Translations under genes and position numbers: made by a program
NCBI RefSeq assembly: GCF_020171315.1
Contig: NZ_JAIUZP010000004.1
Span: 62,001 to 126,000, forward strand
Source: Pseudooceanicola nanhaiensis
GTDB lineage: Bacteria; Pseudomonadota; Alphaproteobacteria; Rhodobacterales; Rhodobacteraceae
Reading direction: 5' to 3'
DNA length: 64,000 bases
Notes under the pieces: model-generated
The model's input: the letters and a program-made list of their open reading frames with translations, nothing else
What the model was told of the DNA's origin: nothing
Databases searched by the model: none
Shown here: positions 50,987 through 58,417 of the stretch, one piece after another
Position numbering within the stretch: the stretch's first letter is position 1
Layout of the letters: each line of letters starts with the position of its first letter

Positions 50987-52222
50987 TCAGCCCCGCCCGA
51001 CCGCGAGGGCCAGACCGTCCACGACCGCCGTGAAGGCCTCGGCGCTGCGCACCTCGGCCCCCGGCATCAGGGCGCGGGCCTCGCGCGCAACGAAGCCCAT
51101 GAGGCTGGAGCCGCCGACGAGGATGATGTCCTGCACCTCCTCCGCCGCCACGCCCGCCCGGGCCAGTGTCTCGACCATCGCCTCGCTCAGGGCGGCGCCA
51201 TGGGGCGCCATGGCCGCGTCGAGCCCCGCCACCGTCACCGGCGCGGCAAGGCCCTTCTCGATCTCGCCCATGCGGATCTCGCCCGTGCCCCCGGGCCCGT
51301 TGGCCGCGATCTTGCCCTTCTCCACCGCGAAGGCGAGGCCGTGGCCCAGTTCCTCCTCCACCACGTCGCGGAAGCGTTCGATCTTCTCGGGTTCTACCGC
51401 GAGGCGCAGCATGTCCTTGGCCAGACGCCGGGTCTCGGGCGTGTAGACGAAGGGGATCTTGGCCCATGTGGCAAGGTCGACATAGGGCGCACGGGGCACC
51501 GGCAGCAGCCCGCTGCCCATCTCGCGCCGCAGCTCCGAGCCGAGGCCGAGCAGCGGCATGGCATGAGCGAGCGAGACCGACTGGTCGAAATCCGTGCCGC
51601 CGAGGCGGATACCGTGGCTGGCGATGATCTCGGGCTGGTCGGCGGAGGTGCGGAAGAAGGTGAAGTCCGAGGTCCCGCCGCCGATGTCGACGATCAGGCC
51701 GAGGCGCGCACCGCCCGCGAGGCCGTGGCTGGCCAGCACGGCAGCCTCGGGCTCGGGCAGGAAATCGACCTCCTCGAACCCGGCGGCGAGGTAGCAGGCC
51801 CTCAGGTCGGCCTCTGCCTGCGCGTCCTTCTGGGGATCGTTGGAGTGGAAATGCACCGGACGGCCGGAAAGCGCGCGGCGGAAGGTCAGCCCCGTGGCCG
51901 CCTCGGACCGGGTGCGCAGTTCGGCGAGGAAGGCGGTGATCACCTCGGCCAGCGTGCGGCGCTGCCCGCCGATCAGGCGCTTTTCATGCAAGAGCGGCAG
52001 GCCGAGCACGCTTTTCAGCGCGCGCATGTAGCGCCCCTCCTCGCCCGCGATCAGCGCCTCCGCGGCGGCGGTGCCGATGCGCATCCCGCCGCTTGCGGGG
52101 AAGAAGACGGCGGTGGGCAGCGTGTCGCCACCACGCTCGATCGGGATGCGGTAGATGCCGCCGTCATAGGGTAGCGCCACGGCCGAGTTGGAGGTGCCAA
52201 AATCGATTGCCAGACGGTCCAT
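50987..52222 (-). CDS. Hsp70 family protein (YegD-like)
   Basis: A 411-residue DnaK-fold ATPase without the substrate-binding lid, like E. coli YegD. The N-terminal phosphate loop LAIDFGTSNSAVALP, the middle GLIVDIGGGTSDFTFF and the LVGGSSLMGFVAREA adenosine motif are intact. The ATG at 52222 follows AAAAGGGGGCGCAGC; a frame to 52279 is not preferred. It lies inside the exopolysaccharide locus between wza and the hybrid kinase, convergent with wza. The client is unknown and the location may be incidental. Confidence 0.9.
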   Translation of the reverse strand: MDRLAIDFGTSNSAVALPYDGGIYRIPIERGGDTLPTAVFFPASGGMRIGTAAAEALIAGEEGRYMRALKSVLGLPLLHEKRLIGGQRRTLAEVITAFLAELRTRSEAATGLTFRRALSGRPVHFHSNDPQKDAQAEADLRACYLAAGFEEVDFLPEPEAAVLASHGLAGGARLGLIVDIGGGTSDFTFFRTSADQPEIIASHGIRLGGTDFDQSVSLAHAMPLLGLGSELRREMGSGLLPVPRAPYVDLATWAKIPFVYTPETRRLAKDMLRLAVEPEKIERFRDVVEEELGHGLAFAVEKGKIAANGPGGTGEIRMGEIEKGLAAPVTVAGLDAAMAPHGAALSEAMVETLARAGVAAEEVQDIILVGGSSLMGFVAREARALMPGAEVRSAEAFTAVVDGLALAVGRG

Positions 52223-52356
52223 GCTGCGCCCCCTTTTGTGGAAAGGTCCGGGCTTACGGGGAAGCCGCGCAAGGTGCAAGCGGGAAGCGGCGGAGGCCCG
52301 CGATCCGGGCGCGGACGGCGTGGCTCTGGGCGGGCCCTATGCGCATGACCGGGCCC

Positions 52357-54939
52357 TCAGGCGGCGGCGCGCCAATGCTCCAGCTCGGCGCGGGTGTCCG
52401 CCCAGAGGGGGCCAAGCGCCTTCAGCGCTTCCACCTGCACCGGCTGGCCCTGCTTGGCCCGGCTTTCGATCGCGGCGAGCGCGACACGCAGCGCGCCAAG
52501 CCCGAAGGCCGCGCAGTTGCCCGCGCATTGGTGCACCGTGGCGGCCAGTGCCGGATCGTCGGGCGCCGTGACGACGAGGGCGTCGATGGTCGCGTCAATC
52601 TCGGCCACCACGCGGGCCAGCATCTCGTCGCGCCGCGCCTCGGGCAGCCCCTGCCAGAGCGTGTCGATCTGCGCCCGGTCCAGAAGCGCCCGCACCCGCG
52701 GCACCCCGTCCTGCGCCGCGACCTGCCCCTTGTCCGCGTTCACCGCCGCCGCAAGCGTCCGAAACAGCTCGGTCCGGTCGATGGGCTTGGCGATGCAATG
52801 GTCGATGCCCGCCGCCCGGAAGGAGGCGATCTCCTCCGACAGCGCATGGGCCGTCACCGCGATGATCGGCCGACCGGCCGAGGCCCCGCCCCCGGCACGG
52901 ATGCGCCGTGCGGCCTCGGGCCCGTCCATCACCGGCATGGAAATATCCATGAGGATCGCGTCGAAGGCCCGGCTGTCGGCCCATTCGACGCCCGCGCGCC
53001 CGTTTACCGCCTCGGTCACCGCGTGCCCCTCGGCCTCCAGCATCTGGCGTGCGACGAAGCGGTTGATCTCGTTGTCTTCCACCAGCAGCAGGTCCAGCGG
53101 GCGCAGCGCGGGTGCCGCGGCCCGGGGCGCTTCCGCCTCCGGCAGGGCCGCCTCTGCCCCCACGGGAATGCGCAGCCAGAAGAGCGAGCCTTCACCCGGT
53201 TCGCTTTCCACCCCGATCTCACCCCCCATGAGCTTGGCCAGCCGCCGCGCGATGCCAAGGCCGAGGCCCGTGCCCCCGGCCTGCCGCGCATAGGAGCTGT
53301 CCAGCGTCTCGAAGTCGTGGAAGATGCGTTCGATGTTCTCGGGTGCGATGCCGATGCCGCTGTCGATGACGCGGAATTCCAGCAGCGTGCCGCCCTTCAG
53401 CGCCTCGACCTCCACATCGACAGAGCCCGCCCGGGTGAATTTCACCGCGTTGCCCACGAGGTTCAGGAGCACCTGCCGCAGCCGCCGGGCATCGCCCGTG
53501 GCCACCGCGCGGGCGGGCCCCGCCCAGGACCATGCAAGGCTGTTGCCCGCGGCAGAGGCCAGCGGGGCCGCCGTCTCGATCACCCCGTCGAGCAGCCGGG
53601 CCACGTCGAAGGGCTTGCGCTCGGCGGTCATCTTGCCGGCCTCGAACTTCGAAAGCTCCAGCACGTCGTTCACCAGCCCCAGCAGCAGGTGGCCGGAGCT
53701 GTCCATCCGGTCGAGCAGATCGATCTGCCGTTCGTCCAGGCTGTGATCGCGCAGCAGCTGCATCGTGCCCAGCATCCCGTTGAGCGGCGTGCGCATCTCG
53801 TGGCTCATCACGGCGAGGAATTCCGCCTTGGCGCGTTCCCCCGCAAGGGCGCGGTCGCGGGCATCGGTCAGCCCCTCCTCCGCCTGTTTCCGGCGCGAGA
53901 TGTCGCGGACGTAGATGATGTAGAGCGGCCCGGCCTCGGCCCGCGCGATGGAGAGCTCCGCCGTGAACTGGCGGCCCGCCGCGTCGGTGGCGGTCGCCTC
54001 GAAGTCTCTGGCCGCCTCGCCGGGCACACCGCCGGTTTCGAGGAAGGCCAGCAGCCCGGTGCGCAGGCGCGCGGCCTCCTCGCCGGGGAAAATCAGGTTG
54101 ATCGCGTTGCGGTGCCGGGCCTCGGCCCGGGAATAGCCGAACATCGCCTGCGCGCGCGGGTTGAACTCGCGGATATTGCCCGCAACATCACTCACCACGA
54201 TGGCCTCGGGCGAGGTTTCGACGATGGTGCGGGTGCGTTCGCCCGCACGGCTCACCTCCAGTGCACGGTACTCGGCAATCCGGGACAGGCGCCAGAGCAC
54301 CCATGCGATCAGCACGAGGCCCGCGAAGAGACAGCCCAGCACGGCCGCGAGGGCGACCAGCGTGCGCATGACCCCTTCGCGGCGCATATCCGACAGCTCT
54401 GCAAAGGCCGCGAGCCCCGCCAGCGACAGGGCGCGCACCTCGCCGGCGAGCGCCGTGGTGCGTTCCGCAAGCGCAGGCAAAGCCTCCCGCAGCGCGGCGT
54501 CGGGCCCGTCGATCAGCGGCACGGTGTCCTGGAGGAAGGTCGCGATCTGCTGCCGGGGCGAGACATAGGCCGGGTCCGCGCGCAGGGTGCGGTAGACATC
54601 GCCCTGCTCCAGCGAGGCGACGCGGCTGTAGAAGATATCGAAGCTGCGGCGGACCCGGTCCAGCGCCGTGGGGTCCATCTGGGCATGTTCCACCGCGATG
54701 TTGAAGCGCAGGAATTCCACGTCGGTCTGGGACAGGCTCCATTGGAGGTTGTCGGAATTGGCCCGGCTGAAGGCCTCGACCTCGCGCAGGACGAAGAGCG
54801 CCATCCCCATGACGAGCGCCACGCAGATCACCAGAGCGCCCACGGCCAGCCCGGCGCGCGCCCGCGACCGGCGGCGGCGGGCGGCAAGGCTGTCCCGGGG
54901 CGTGGGCTGGGACGTGGACTGGTCTTCGGGCGCGGTCAT
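52357..54939 (-). CDS. Hybrid sensor histidine kinase with PAS, REC and Hpt domains
   Basis: An 860-residue membrane sensor: TM1 at 30-51, periplasmic helical sensor domain 52-193, TM2 194-215, PAS domain about 236-345, dimerisation domain with phospho-acceptor His380 (MSHEMRTPLNG), HATPase with N-box near Asn497 and G-boxes (DSGIGI; GGTGLGLGI), receiver domain with Asp665 (ILMDISMPVMDG), and a C-terminal Hpt domain with His803 (TVHQCAGNCAAFG). HK, REC and Hpt in one chain form three of the four steps of a phosphorelay; the LuxR-type regulator at 57441 is the natural last step. The SUOX-fold protein gene 7 bp upstream probably supplies its sensory input. Confidence 0.92.
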   Translation of the reverse strand: MTAPEDQSTSQPTPRDSLAARRRRSRARAGLAVGALVICVALVMGMALFVLREVEAFSRANSDNLQWSLSQTDVEFLRFNIAVEHAQMDPTALDRVRRSFDIFYSRVASLEQGDVYRTLRADPAYVSPRQQIATFLQDTVPLIDGPDAALREALPALAERTTALAGEVRALSLAGLAAFAELSDMRREGVMRTLVALAAVLGCLFAGLVLIAWVLWRLSRIAEYRALEVSRAGERTRTIVETSPEAIVVSDVAGNIREFNPRAQAMFGYSRAEARHRNAINLIFPGEEAARLRTGLLAFLETGGVPGEAARDFEATATDAAGRQFTAELSIARAEAGPLYIIYVRDISRRKQAEEGLTDARDRALAGERAKAEFLAVMSHEMRTPLNGMLGTMQLLRDHSLDERQIDLLDRMDSSGHLLLGLVNDVLELSKFEAGKMTAERKPFDVARLLDGVIETAAPLASAAGNSLAWSWAGPARAVATGDARRLRQVLLNLVGNAVKFTRAGSVDVEVEALKGGTLLEFRVIDSGIGIAPENIERIFHDFETLDSSYARQAGGTGLGLGIARRLAKLMGGEIGVESEPGEGSLFWLRIPVGAEAALPEAEAPRAAAPALRPLDLLLVEDNEINRFVARQMLEAEGHAVTEAVNGRAGVEWADSRAFDAILMDISMPVMDGPEAARRIRAGGGASAGRPIIAVTAHALSEEIASFRAAGIDHCIAKPIDRTELFRTLAAAVNADKGQVAAQDGVPRVRALLDRAQIDTLWQGLPEARRDEMLARVVAEIDATIDALVVTAPDDPALAATVHQCAGNCAAFGLGALRVALAAIESRAKQGQPVQVEALKALGPLWADTRAELEHWRAAA

Positions 54940-54946
54940 GCTGGGA

Positions 54947-55459
54947 TCAGTCCGCGACCTCGATCCGGTCCAGTTGCCAGATGGCGCGGGAATAGGTCAC
55001 TTCGTTCTGGTACTTGGCGTTGTCGTCGAAGGGATAGACGACCCAGAGCGGCCCCTTCTCGCGCAGCGACATGGACGCGCCGTTCTGCAGGAAGGCCACG
55101 ATCGGCCCCCCGTCGACCCAGTCGCTGTCGGGGATTTTCACCGCGTAGTCATTGACTGCCGTGGCCGAGAGGCTTGCGGCCTCTGCCCCCACGGTCTCCA
55201 TCAGGGTCTTGAGGGAGACGCCGGTAAATTCCTGCGGCCCCTCGGTCCAGATGGTGGTGGTGGTGAAGGTGACCGGGTCCAGCGCTTCCAGCATGGCGCG
55301 GTCGAAAAGGGTGGCATCCCCATCGTTGGTGTTCGTGATCGACCCGCTGACCGTCAGCAGAACCTCTCCTGTCGGGGTCGGCAGGGGGTCCGCCGCGAGG
55401 CCCTGCGGCAGGGCAAGGAAAGCCAGCGTGGCCATGCGCGTGAAGGTCTGGGCGATCAT
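54947..55459 (-). CDS. Periplasmic SUOX-fold (molybdopterin-binding-like) protein, PruR-like
   Basis: A 170-residue exported protein with signal peptide (residues 1-23, MIAQTFTRMATLAFLALPQ then GLAADP). The rest resembles the oxidoreductase molybdopterin-binding (SUOX-like) domain: LLTVSGSITNTND, FTGVSLKTLMETVGA, NDYAVKIP, SLREKGPLWVVYPFDD. It lacks the cysteine ligand of true sulfite oxidases. Small proteins of this kind encoded next to membrane sensors include PruR of Agrobacterium tumefaciens, a pterin-binding periplasmic regulator of biofilm formation. It lies 7 bp upstream of the hybrid kinase gene, so it is probably its binding partner. Identity as a pterin sensor is inference. Confidence 0.78.
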   Translation of the reverse strand: MIAQTFTRMATLAFLALPQGLAADPLPTPTGEVLLTVSGSITNTNDGDATLFDRAMLEALDPVTFTTTTIWTEGPQEFTGVSLKTLMETVGAEAASLSATAVNDYAVKIPDSDWVDGGPIVAFLQNGASMSLREKGPLWVVYPFDDNAKYQNEVTYSRAIWQLDRIEVAD

Positions 55460-55556
55460 CGTCTGTCCTCCGTGGGGATGCCGTGAGTGGTGGTCTTGTG
55501 AAACTCTTATCCCATCCCGCGGGCCGCGCGTCTCGGGAGCATCCGTGCAGTGGGTA

Positions 55557-55570
55557 TATCCGAACGGATA
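55557..55570. promoter_or_regulatory. TATCC-N4-GGATA palindrome, site 2
   Basis: Perfect inverted repeat TATCC-GAAC-GGATA centred about 104 bp upstream of the start of the minus-strand PruR-like/hybrid-kinase operon. A GGGATAAG -10-like box on the minus strand lies about 55 bp from its centre. Confidence 0.65.
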
Positions 55571-55615
55571 GGCGGGATGGGATCAAGGGGGTATGGCAGG
55601 TGTCGGGATCCTGTC

Positions 55616-55646
55616 GGCGCGCCGTCGCTGGGGACGACGGCGCGCC
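55616..55646 (-). terminator. Hairpin terminator of the GT26-sugar transferase gene
   Basis: Perfect 12-bp stem GGCGCGCCGTCG (55616-55627) and complement (55635-55646) with a 7-nt loop, 14 bp past the stop at 55661. No T-run follows on the minus strand. Confidence 0.6.
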
Positions 55647-55660
55647 ACGGGGCCGCGGCC

Positions 55661-57067
55661 TCAATAGGCCCCCCGGCCCCCGAGGATCGCCCGGAAGGTC
55701 ATCGCGATCAGGATCAGGTCCAGCAGCAGCCCGCGCGACCGGACATAGGCCAGGTCCATGTCGATCATCTTGTCAAAGCCGATCTCGGCCCGGCCCGACA
55801 CCTGCCAGACCCCGGTCAGCCCCGGCTTCGCCGCCAGCCGCCCAAGCGCCCGCGCCGGATAGGCCGCCACCTCGGAGGGCAGCGCGGGGCGCGGGCCGAC
55901 CACCGACATCTCGCCGCGCAGGACGTTGAGGATCTGGGGCATCTCGTCGATCGAGAACCGGCGCAGCAGGCGGCCGACCCGCGTCACCCGGGGATCGTTG
56001 CGGGACTTGAAGCAGATGCCGTCCCGGTCCGACTGCGCCAGAAGCGCCGCGCGGCGGGCCTCGGCGTCGATATGCATGGAGCGGAACTTGAACATGGTGA
56101 AGGTCCGCCCGTCCCGGCCCACGCGGGTCTGGCGGAAGAAGACCGGCCCGCGGCTTTCGGCCCGGATCGCGGCGGCCACCATCAGCCCTGCAGGCGCCAG
56201 CAGCAGCAGCGCGCCCCCCGCCAGCGTCACGTCCAGCGCCCGGGTCGCCACGGCGCGGGGCGAGACCTGCCGCAGGGCCTGAGCCGCGGCACGCGCCAGG
56301 AAGGTCGCATTGCCGACGAGGTAGCGCCCGGCCATGCGGCGCGGCTCCATCGCCAGCCGCCAGGCCCATTCCATCCGCGCCCGGCGCACCGGGGCCGGCG
56401 CCCGCTGCACCCGCCCGGCCAGGAAGTCGAAGAGCGCCCCGACCCCCAGCGTCAGCCGGGGCTCCAGCCGGGCGGCCATGCGGGCCAGCCACTGGTCCTG
56501 CAGCGGCACACCGGCGGCCACCAGAAGGATATCGGGCCGCGCCGCGTTGATCGCGGCCACGGTGGCGGCCTCGTCCGCCATGCCGTCATAGCCGTCGCGC
56601 ACCCCCACCACCCGCAGCCCGGGAATGGCCAGGCAGAGCCGGTCGGCGGCAGCCTGCGCCACGCCCGGACGCGCGCCCAGCAGGTAGACGCTCAGCCCCC
56701 GGGCGGCGGCGGCCTTCAGCAGCGCGGGCGTGAAATCGGTGCCGTTCAGGTTCTCGGCGATTGTCTGGCCGGTCATCCGCGCCGCCAGCTCCACCCCGAT
56801 GCCATCCGGCAGGATCATATCCGCGCCCGCCATCGCATCGGCATAGGCCGCATCCCGCGACAGGATATTGACGCAATGGGCATTCAGGAAGGCGACCCGG
56901 CTGCGCCGCCCCGGGGCCATCAGGTGGTCAATCACCGCCTCGGTCGTGGCGGACACCACGTCGAGCCCGAAGAGGCGGACACGGTCGAGCCCGGCTGCGG
57001 GGGCCGCGGGCACATTGGCCGGACGGGCGGCGTGGAAATCGGCGGGGCGGTGTGCGGCGTAGGTCAT
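55661..57067 (-). CDS. Fusion: WecG/TagA (GT26) glycosyltransferase + bacterial sugar-phosphate transferase
   Basis: A 468-residue fusion. Residues about 30-245 are a WecG/TagA/CpsF (GT26) domain (FLNAHCVNILSRD; ILPDGIGVELAARM with Asp88; LLVAAGVPLQDQWLA). Residues about 275-468 are a bacterial sugar transferase (WcaJ/PssY-like) with one hydrophobic stretch (281-301), FRQTRVGRDGRTFTMFKFRSMH and the catalytic DE of FSIDEMPQILNVLRGEMSVVGPRP (D374, E375). The second domain loads the first sugar phosphate on undecaprenyl phosphate and the first probably adds the second sugar. Start at 57067 follows CGGAGACCGCC. It is the initiating enzyme of the locus. Confidence 0.92.
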   Translation of the reverse strand: MTYAAHRPADFHAARPANVPAAPAAGLDRVRLFGLDVVSATTEAVIDHLMAPGRRSRVAFLNAHCVNILSRDAAYADAMAGADMILPDGIGVELAARMTGQTIAENLNGTDFTPALLKAAAARGLSVYLLGARPGVAQAAADRLCLAIPGLRVVGVRDGYDGMADEAATVAAINAARPDILLVAAGVPLQDQWLARMAARLEPRLTLGVGALFDFLAGRVQRAPAPVRRARMEWAWRLAMEPRRMAGRYLVGNATFLARAAAQALRQVSPRAVATRALDVTLAGGALLLLAPAGLMVAAAIRAESRGPVFFRQTRVGRDGRTFTMFKFRSMHIDAEARRAALLAQSDRDGICFKSRNDPRVTRVGRLLRRFSIDEMPQILNVLRGEMSVVGPRPALPSEVAAYPARALGRLAAKPGLTGVWQVSGRAEIGFDKMIDMDLAYVRSRGLLLDLILIAMTFRAILGGRGAY

Positions 57068-57440
57068 GGCGGTCTCCGGGATGTGACGGTGGCGTTTGCC
57101 TCTGCCCCGACCGTGCCCGCCGCCCTGCCCGCCGCTCAACATCCCCGGCGGCGAGGTCCCGTGCCCCCTCGGATCGGCCCCCCGCCCTGTGGCGTCCCGC
57201 CGTCGCCCAGCGCATCGCGGCGCGGATCATCGGGGCGTGCCCCCTATCCGAAGGTGTATACAGCCTCCCCGTCCTCGCCCTTTTTCTGACACCTTAATGG
57301 TGTCTTAATGGGCCTGTTTGAGCCCCGCCTGCGGTGCGCCGCCAAGGAGGAAAAAGATGACTTTTCAAAATCGAGCAATGATAGGAACCTCCCGTGAAGC
57401 GGAGGCGGGACAGACCCTGCGGCCCGCAAGAGGAGACGAG
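57068..57440. other. Divergent promoter region between the fusion transferase and luxR-type gene
   Basis: About 370 bp. A half TATCC motif (57245-57249) is followed by GTGTATAC. An inverted repeat GACACC-TTAAT-GGTGTC lies at 57288-57304, and the 8-mer CTTAATGG occurs twice with 11-bp spacing at 57293 and 57304. An alternative start of the luxR-type gene lies at 57357. The rest is GC-rich without a gene. Confidence 0.55.
57288..57311. promoter_or_regulatory. Overlapping inverted and direct repeats upstream of the luxR-type gene
   Basis: GACACC-TTAAT-GGTGTC (57288-57304) overlaps two copies of CTTAATGG (57293-57300, 57304-57311) that are one helical turn (11 bp) apart, in an AT-rich pocket with a TTTTT run just before. 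It may be a binding site or, read leftward, a weak terminator. Confidence 0.45.
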
Positions 57441-58052
57441 ATGCGCATTCTGATCGCCGACGACCACGACCTGCTGCGCGATACGCTGGTGCTCTACGTC
57501 GGCAACGAGGCAGGGCTCGACGCCGCCACCGCCGCCGACCTCGCCGGGGCCGAGGCGCTGCTGGCCGCCGAGGCCTTTGATCTGGTGCTACTCGATTTCA
57601 CCATGCCCGGGATGAATGGCCTCGACGGTCTCAAGCGCGTCATGGCGCTGCCGGGGGAGCACCGCGTGGCGATCATCTCCGGCACCGCCAGCCGCGAGGT
57701 CGCCGAACAGGCGCTCGCCGCGGGCGCGGCCGGGTTCCTGCCCAAGACGCTTTCGGCCAAGTCGCTGGTCAACGCGATCCGCTTCATGGCCATGGGCGAG
57801 CAATACGCCCCCCTCGAATTCATGCGCGCGGCGGAGGAGGCCGAGAGCCATCCGCTTGCCGAGATGCTCTCGCACCGCGAGATGCAGGTGCTGGAGGGGC
57901 TGACGCAGGGCAAGTCCAACAAGGAGATCGCCCGCGACCTCGATATCCGCGAGCCGACGGTCAAGCTTCACATGAAGACGCTCTACCGCAAGATCGGCGC
58001 CGCGAACCGGACCCAGGCCGCGCTGATCGCGAAGGAACAGGGCCTGTTCTGA
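57441..58052 (+). CDS. LuxR/NarL-type response regulator
   Basis: A 203-residue two-domain regulator: receiver domain with Asp7-Asp8, phospho-acceptor Asp52 (LVLLDFTMPGMNG) and Lys102 (FLPKT), then a LuxR helix-turn-helix (LSHREMQVLEGLTQGKSNKEIARDLDIREPTVKLHMKTLYRKIG, residues about 140-183). AGAGGAGACGAG precedes the ATG at 57441; an in-frame ATG at 57357 with an equally good AAGGAGGAAAAAG would add 28 residues. It lies in the middle of the exopolysaccharide locus between two biosynthesis genes and is the likely output of the hybrid kinase, acting at the TATCC-N4-GGATA sites. Confidence 0.92.
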   Translation: MRILIADDHDLLRDTLVLYVGNEAGLDAATAADLAGAEALLAAEAFDLVLLDFTMPGMNGLDGLKRVMALPGEHRVAIISGTASREVAEQALAAGAAGFLPKTLSAKSLVNAIRFMAMGEQYAPLEFMRAAEEAESHPLAEMLSHREMQVLEGLTQGKSNKEIARDLDIREPTVKLHMKTLYRKIGAANRTQAALIAKEQGLF

Positions 58053-58055
58053 GCC

Positions 58056-58070
58056 CGCCCCGGTGGGGCG
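58056..58070 (+). terminator. Short hairpin after the luxR-type gene
   Basis: CGCCCC-GGT-GGGGCG directly after the stop. Weak terminator candidate without T-tract. Confidence 0.3.
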
Positions 58071-58133
58071 CAGACGCGCCGCACCGATGCCCCGGCGGAC
58101 AGGGGCTGTGCCCAGCGCGCCCGGCGGGAGGGC

Positions 58134-58251
58134 CTTCCCGCTTCCCGCTTCCCGCTTCCCGCTTCCCGCTTCCCGCTTCCCGCTTCCCGCTTCCCGCTTC
58201 CCGCTTCCCGCTTCCCGCTTCCCGCTTCCCGCTTCCCGCTTCCCGCTTCCC
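58134..58251. repeat. 7-bp tandem repeat array (CTTCCCG x 16.9)
   Basis: Sixteen perfect head-to-tail copies of CTTCCCG (58134-58245) plus six bases of a seventeenth, with no sequence variation. It lies 81 bp past the luxR-type stop and 58 bp before the palindrome at 58310, in the 365-bp gap ahead of the wzz-type gene. A perfect array of this kind is prone to slippage and should differ in copy number between strains. Confidence 0.97.
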
Positions 58252-58309
58252 TAAGAAGGGTCCGCGCCGCGCGGCCGGGTGCAACGGGTTTCCCCCGCCA
58301 CGGAAGCGC

Positions 58310-58325
58310 CTATCCCGACGGATAG
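58310..58325. promoter_or_regulatory. CTATCC-N4-GGATAG palindrome, site 3
   Basis: Perfect inverted repeat CTATCC-CGAC-GGATAG ending 92 bp before the wzz-type start, comparable to 88 bp at wza. Downstream, GCGCTATGGCTGAGGTC (58387-58403) resembles GCGCTATCCCTGAGGTC (49453-49469) before wza and could be a shared promoter element. Confidence 0.65.
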
Positions 58326-58417
58326 CCAGCCTCTCCCCCCGCTCCATTTTCCCATCCTCCGGCGACACCCGGCGCAGGCGCGGTTTGCGCTATGGCTGAG
58401 GTCCAAGGAGACCTCCC

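Noticed and set aside
50736-51033. 106-residue plus-strand frame after wza
   Set aside because: It begins inside wza, crosses a strong terminator and overlaps the YegD gene end; composition is not gene-like.
52093-55155. 1020-residue open frame on the plus strand
   Set aside because: Antisense to the hybrid kinase, whose domains are all intact in the other direction.
58134-58251. CRISPR array or repetitive protein-coding stretch
   Set aside because: The unit is 7 bp with no spacers and no cas genes; the repeated peptides in three frames have no start signal or family.
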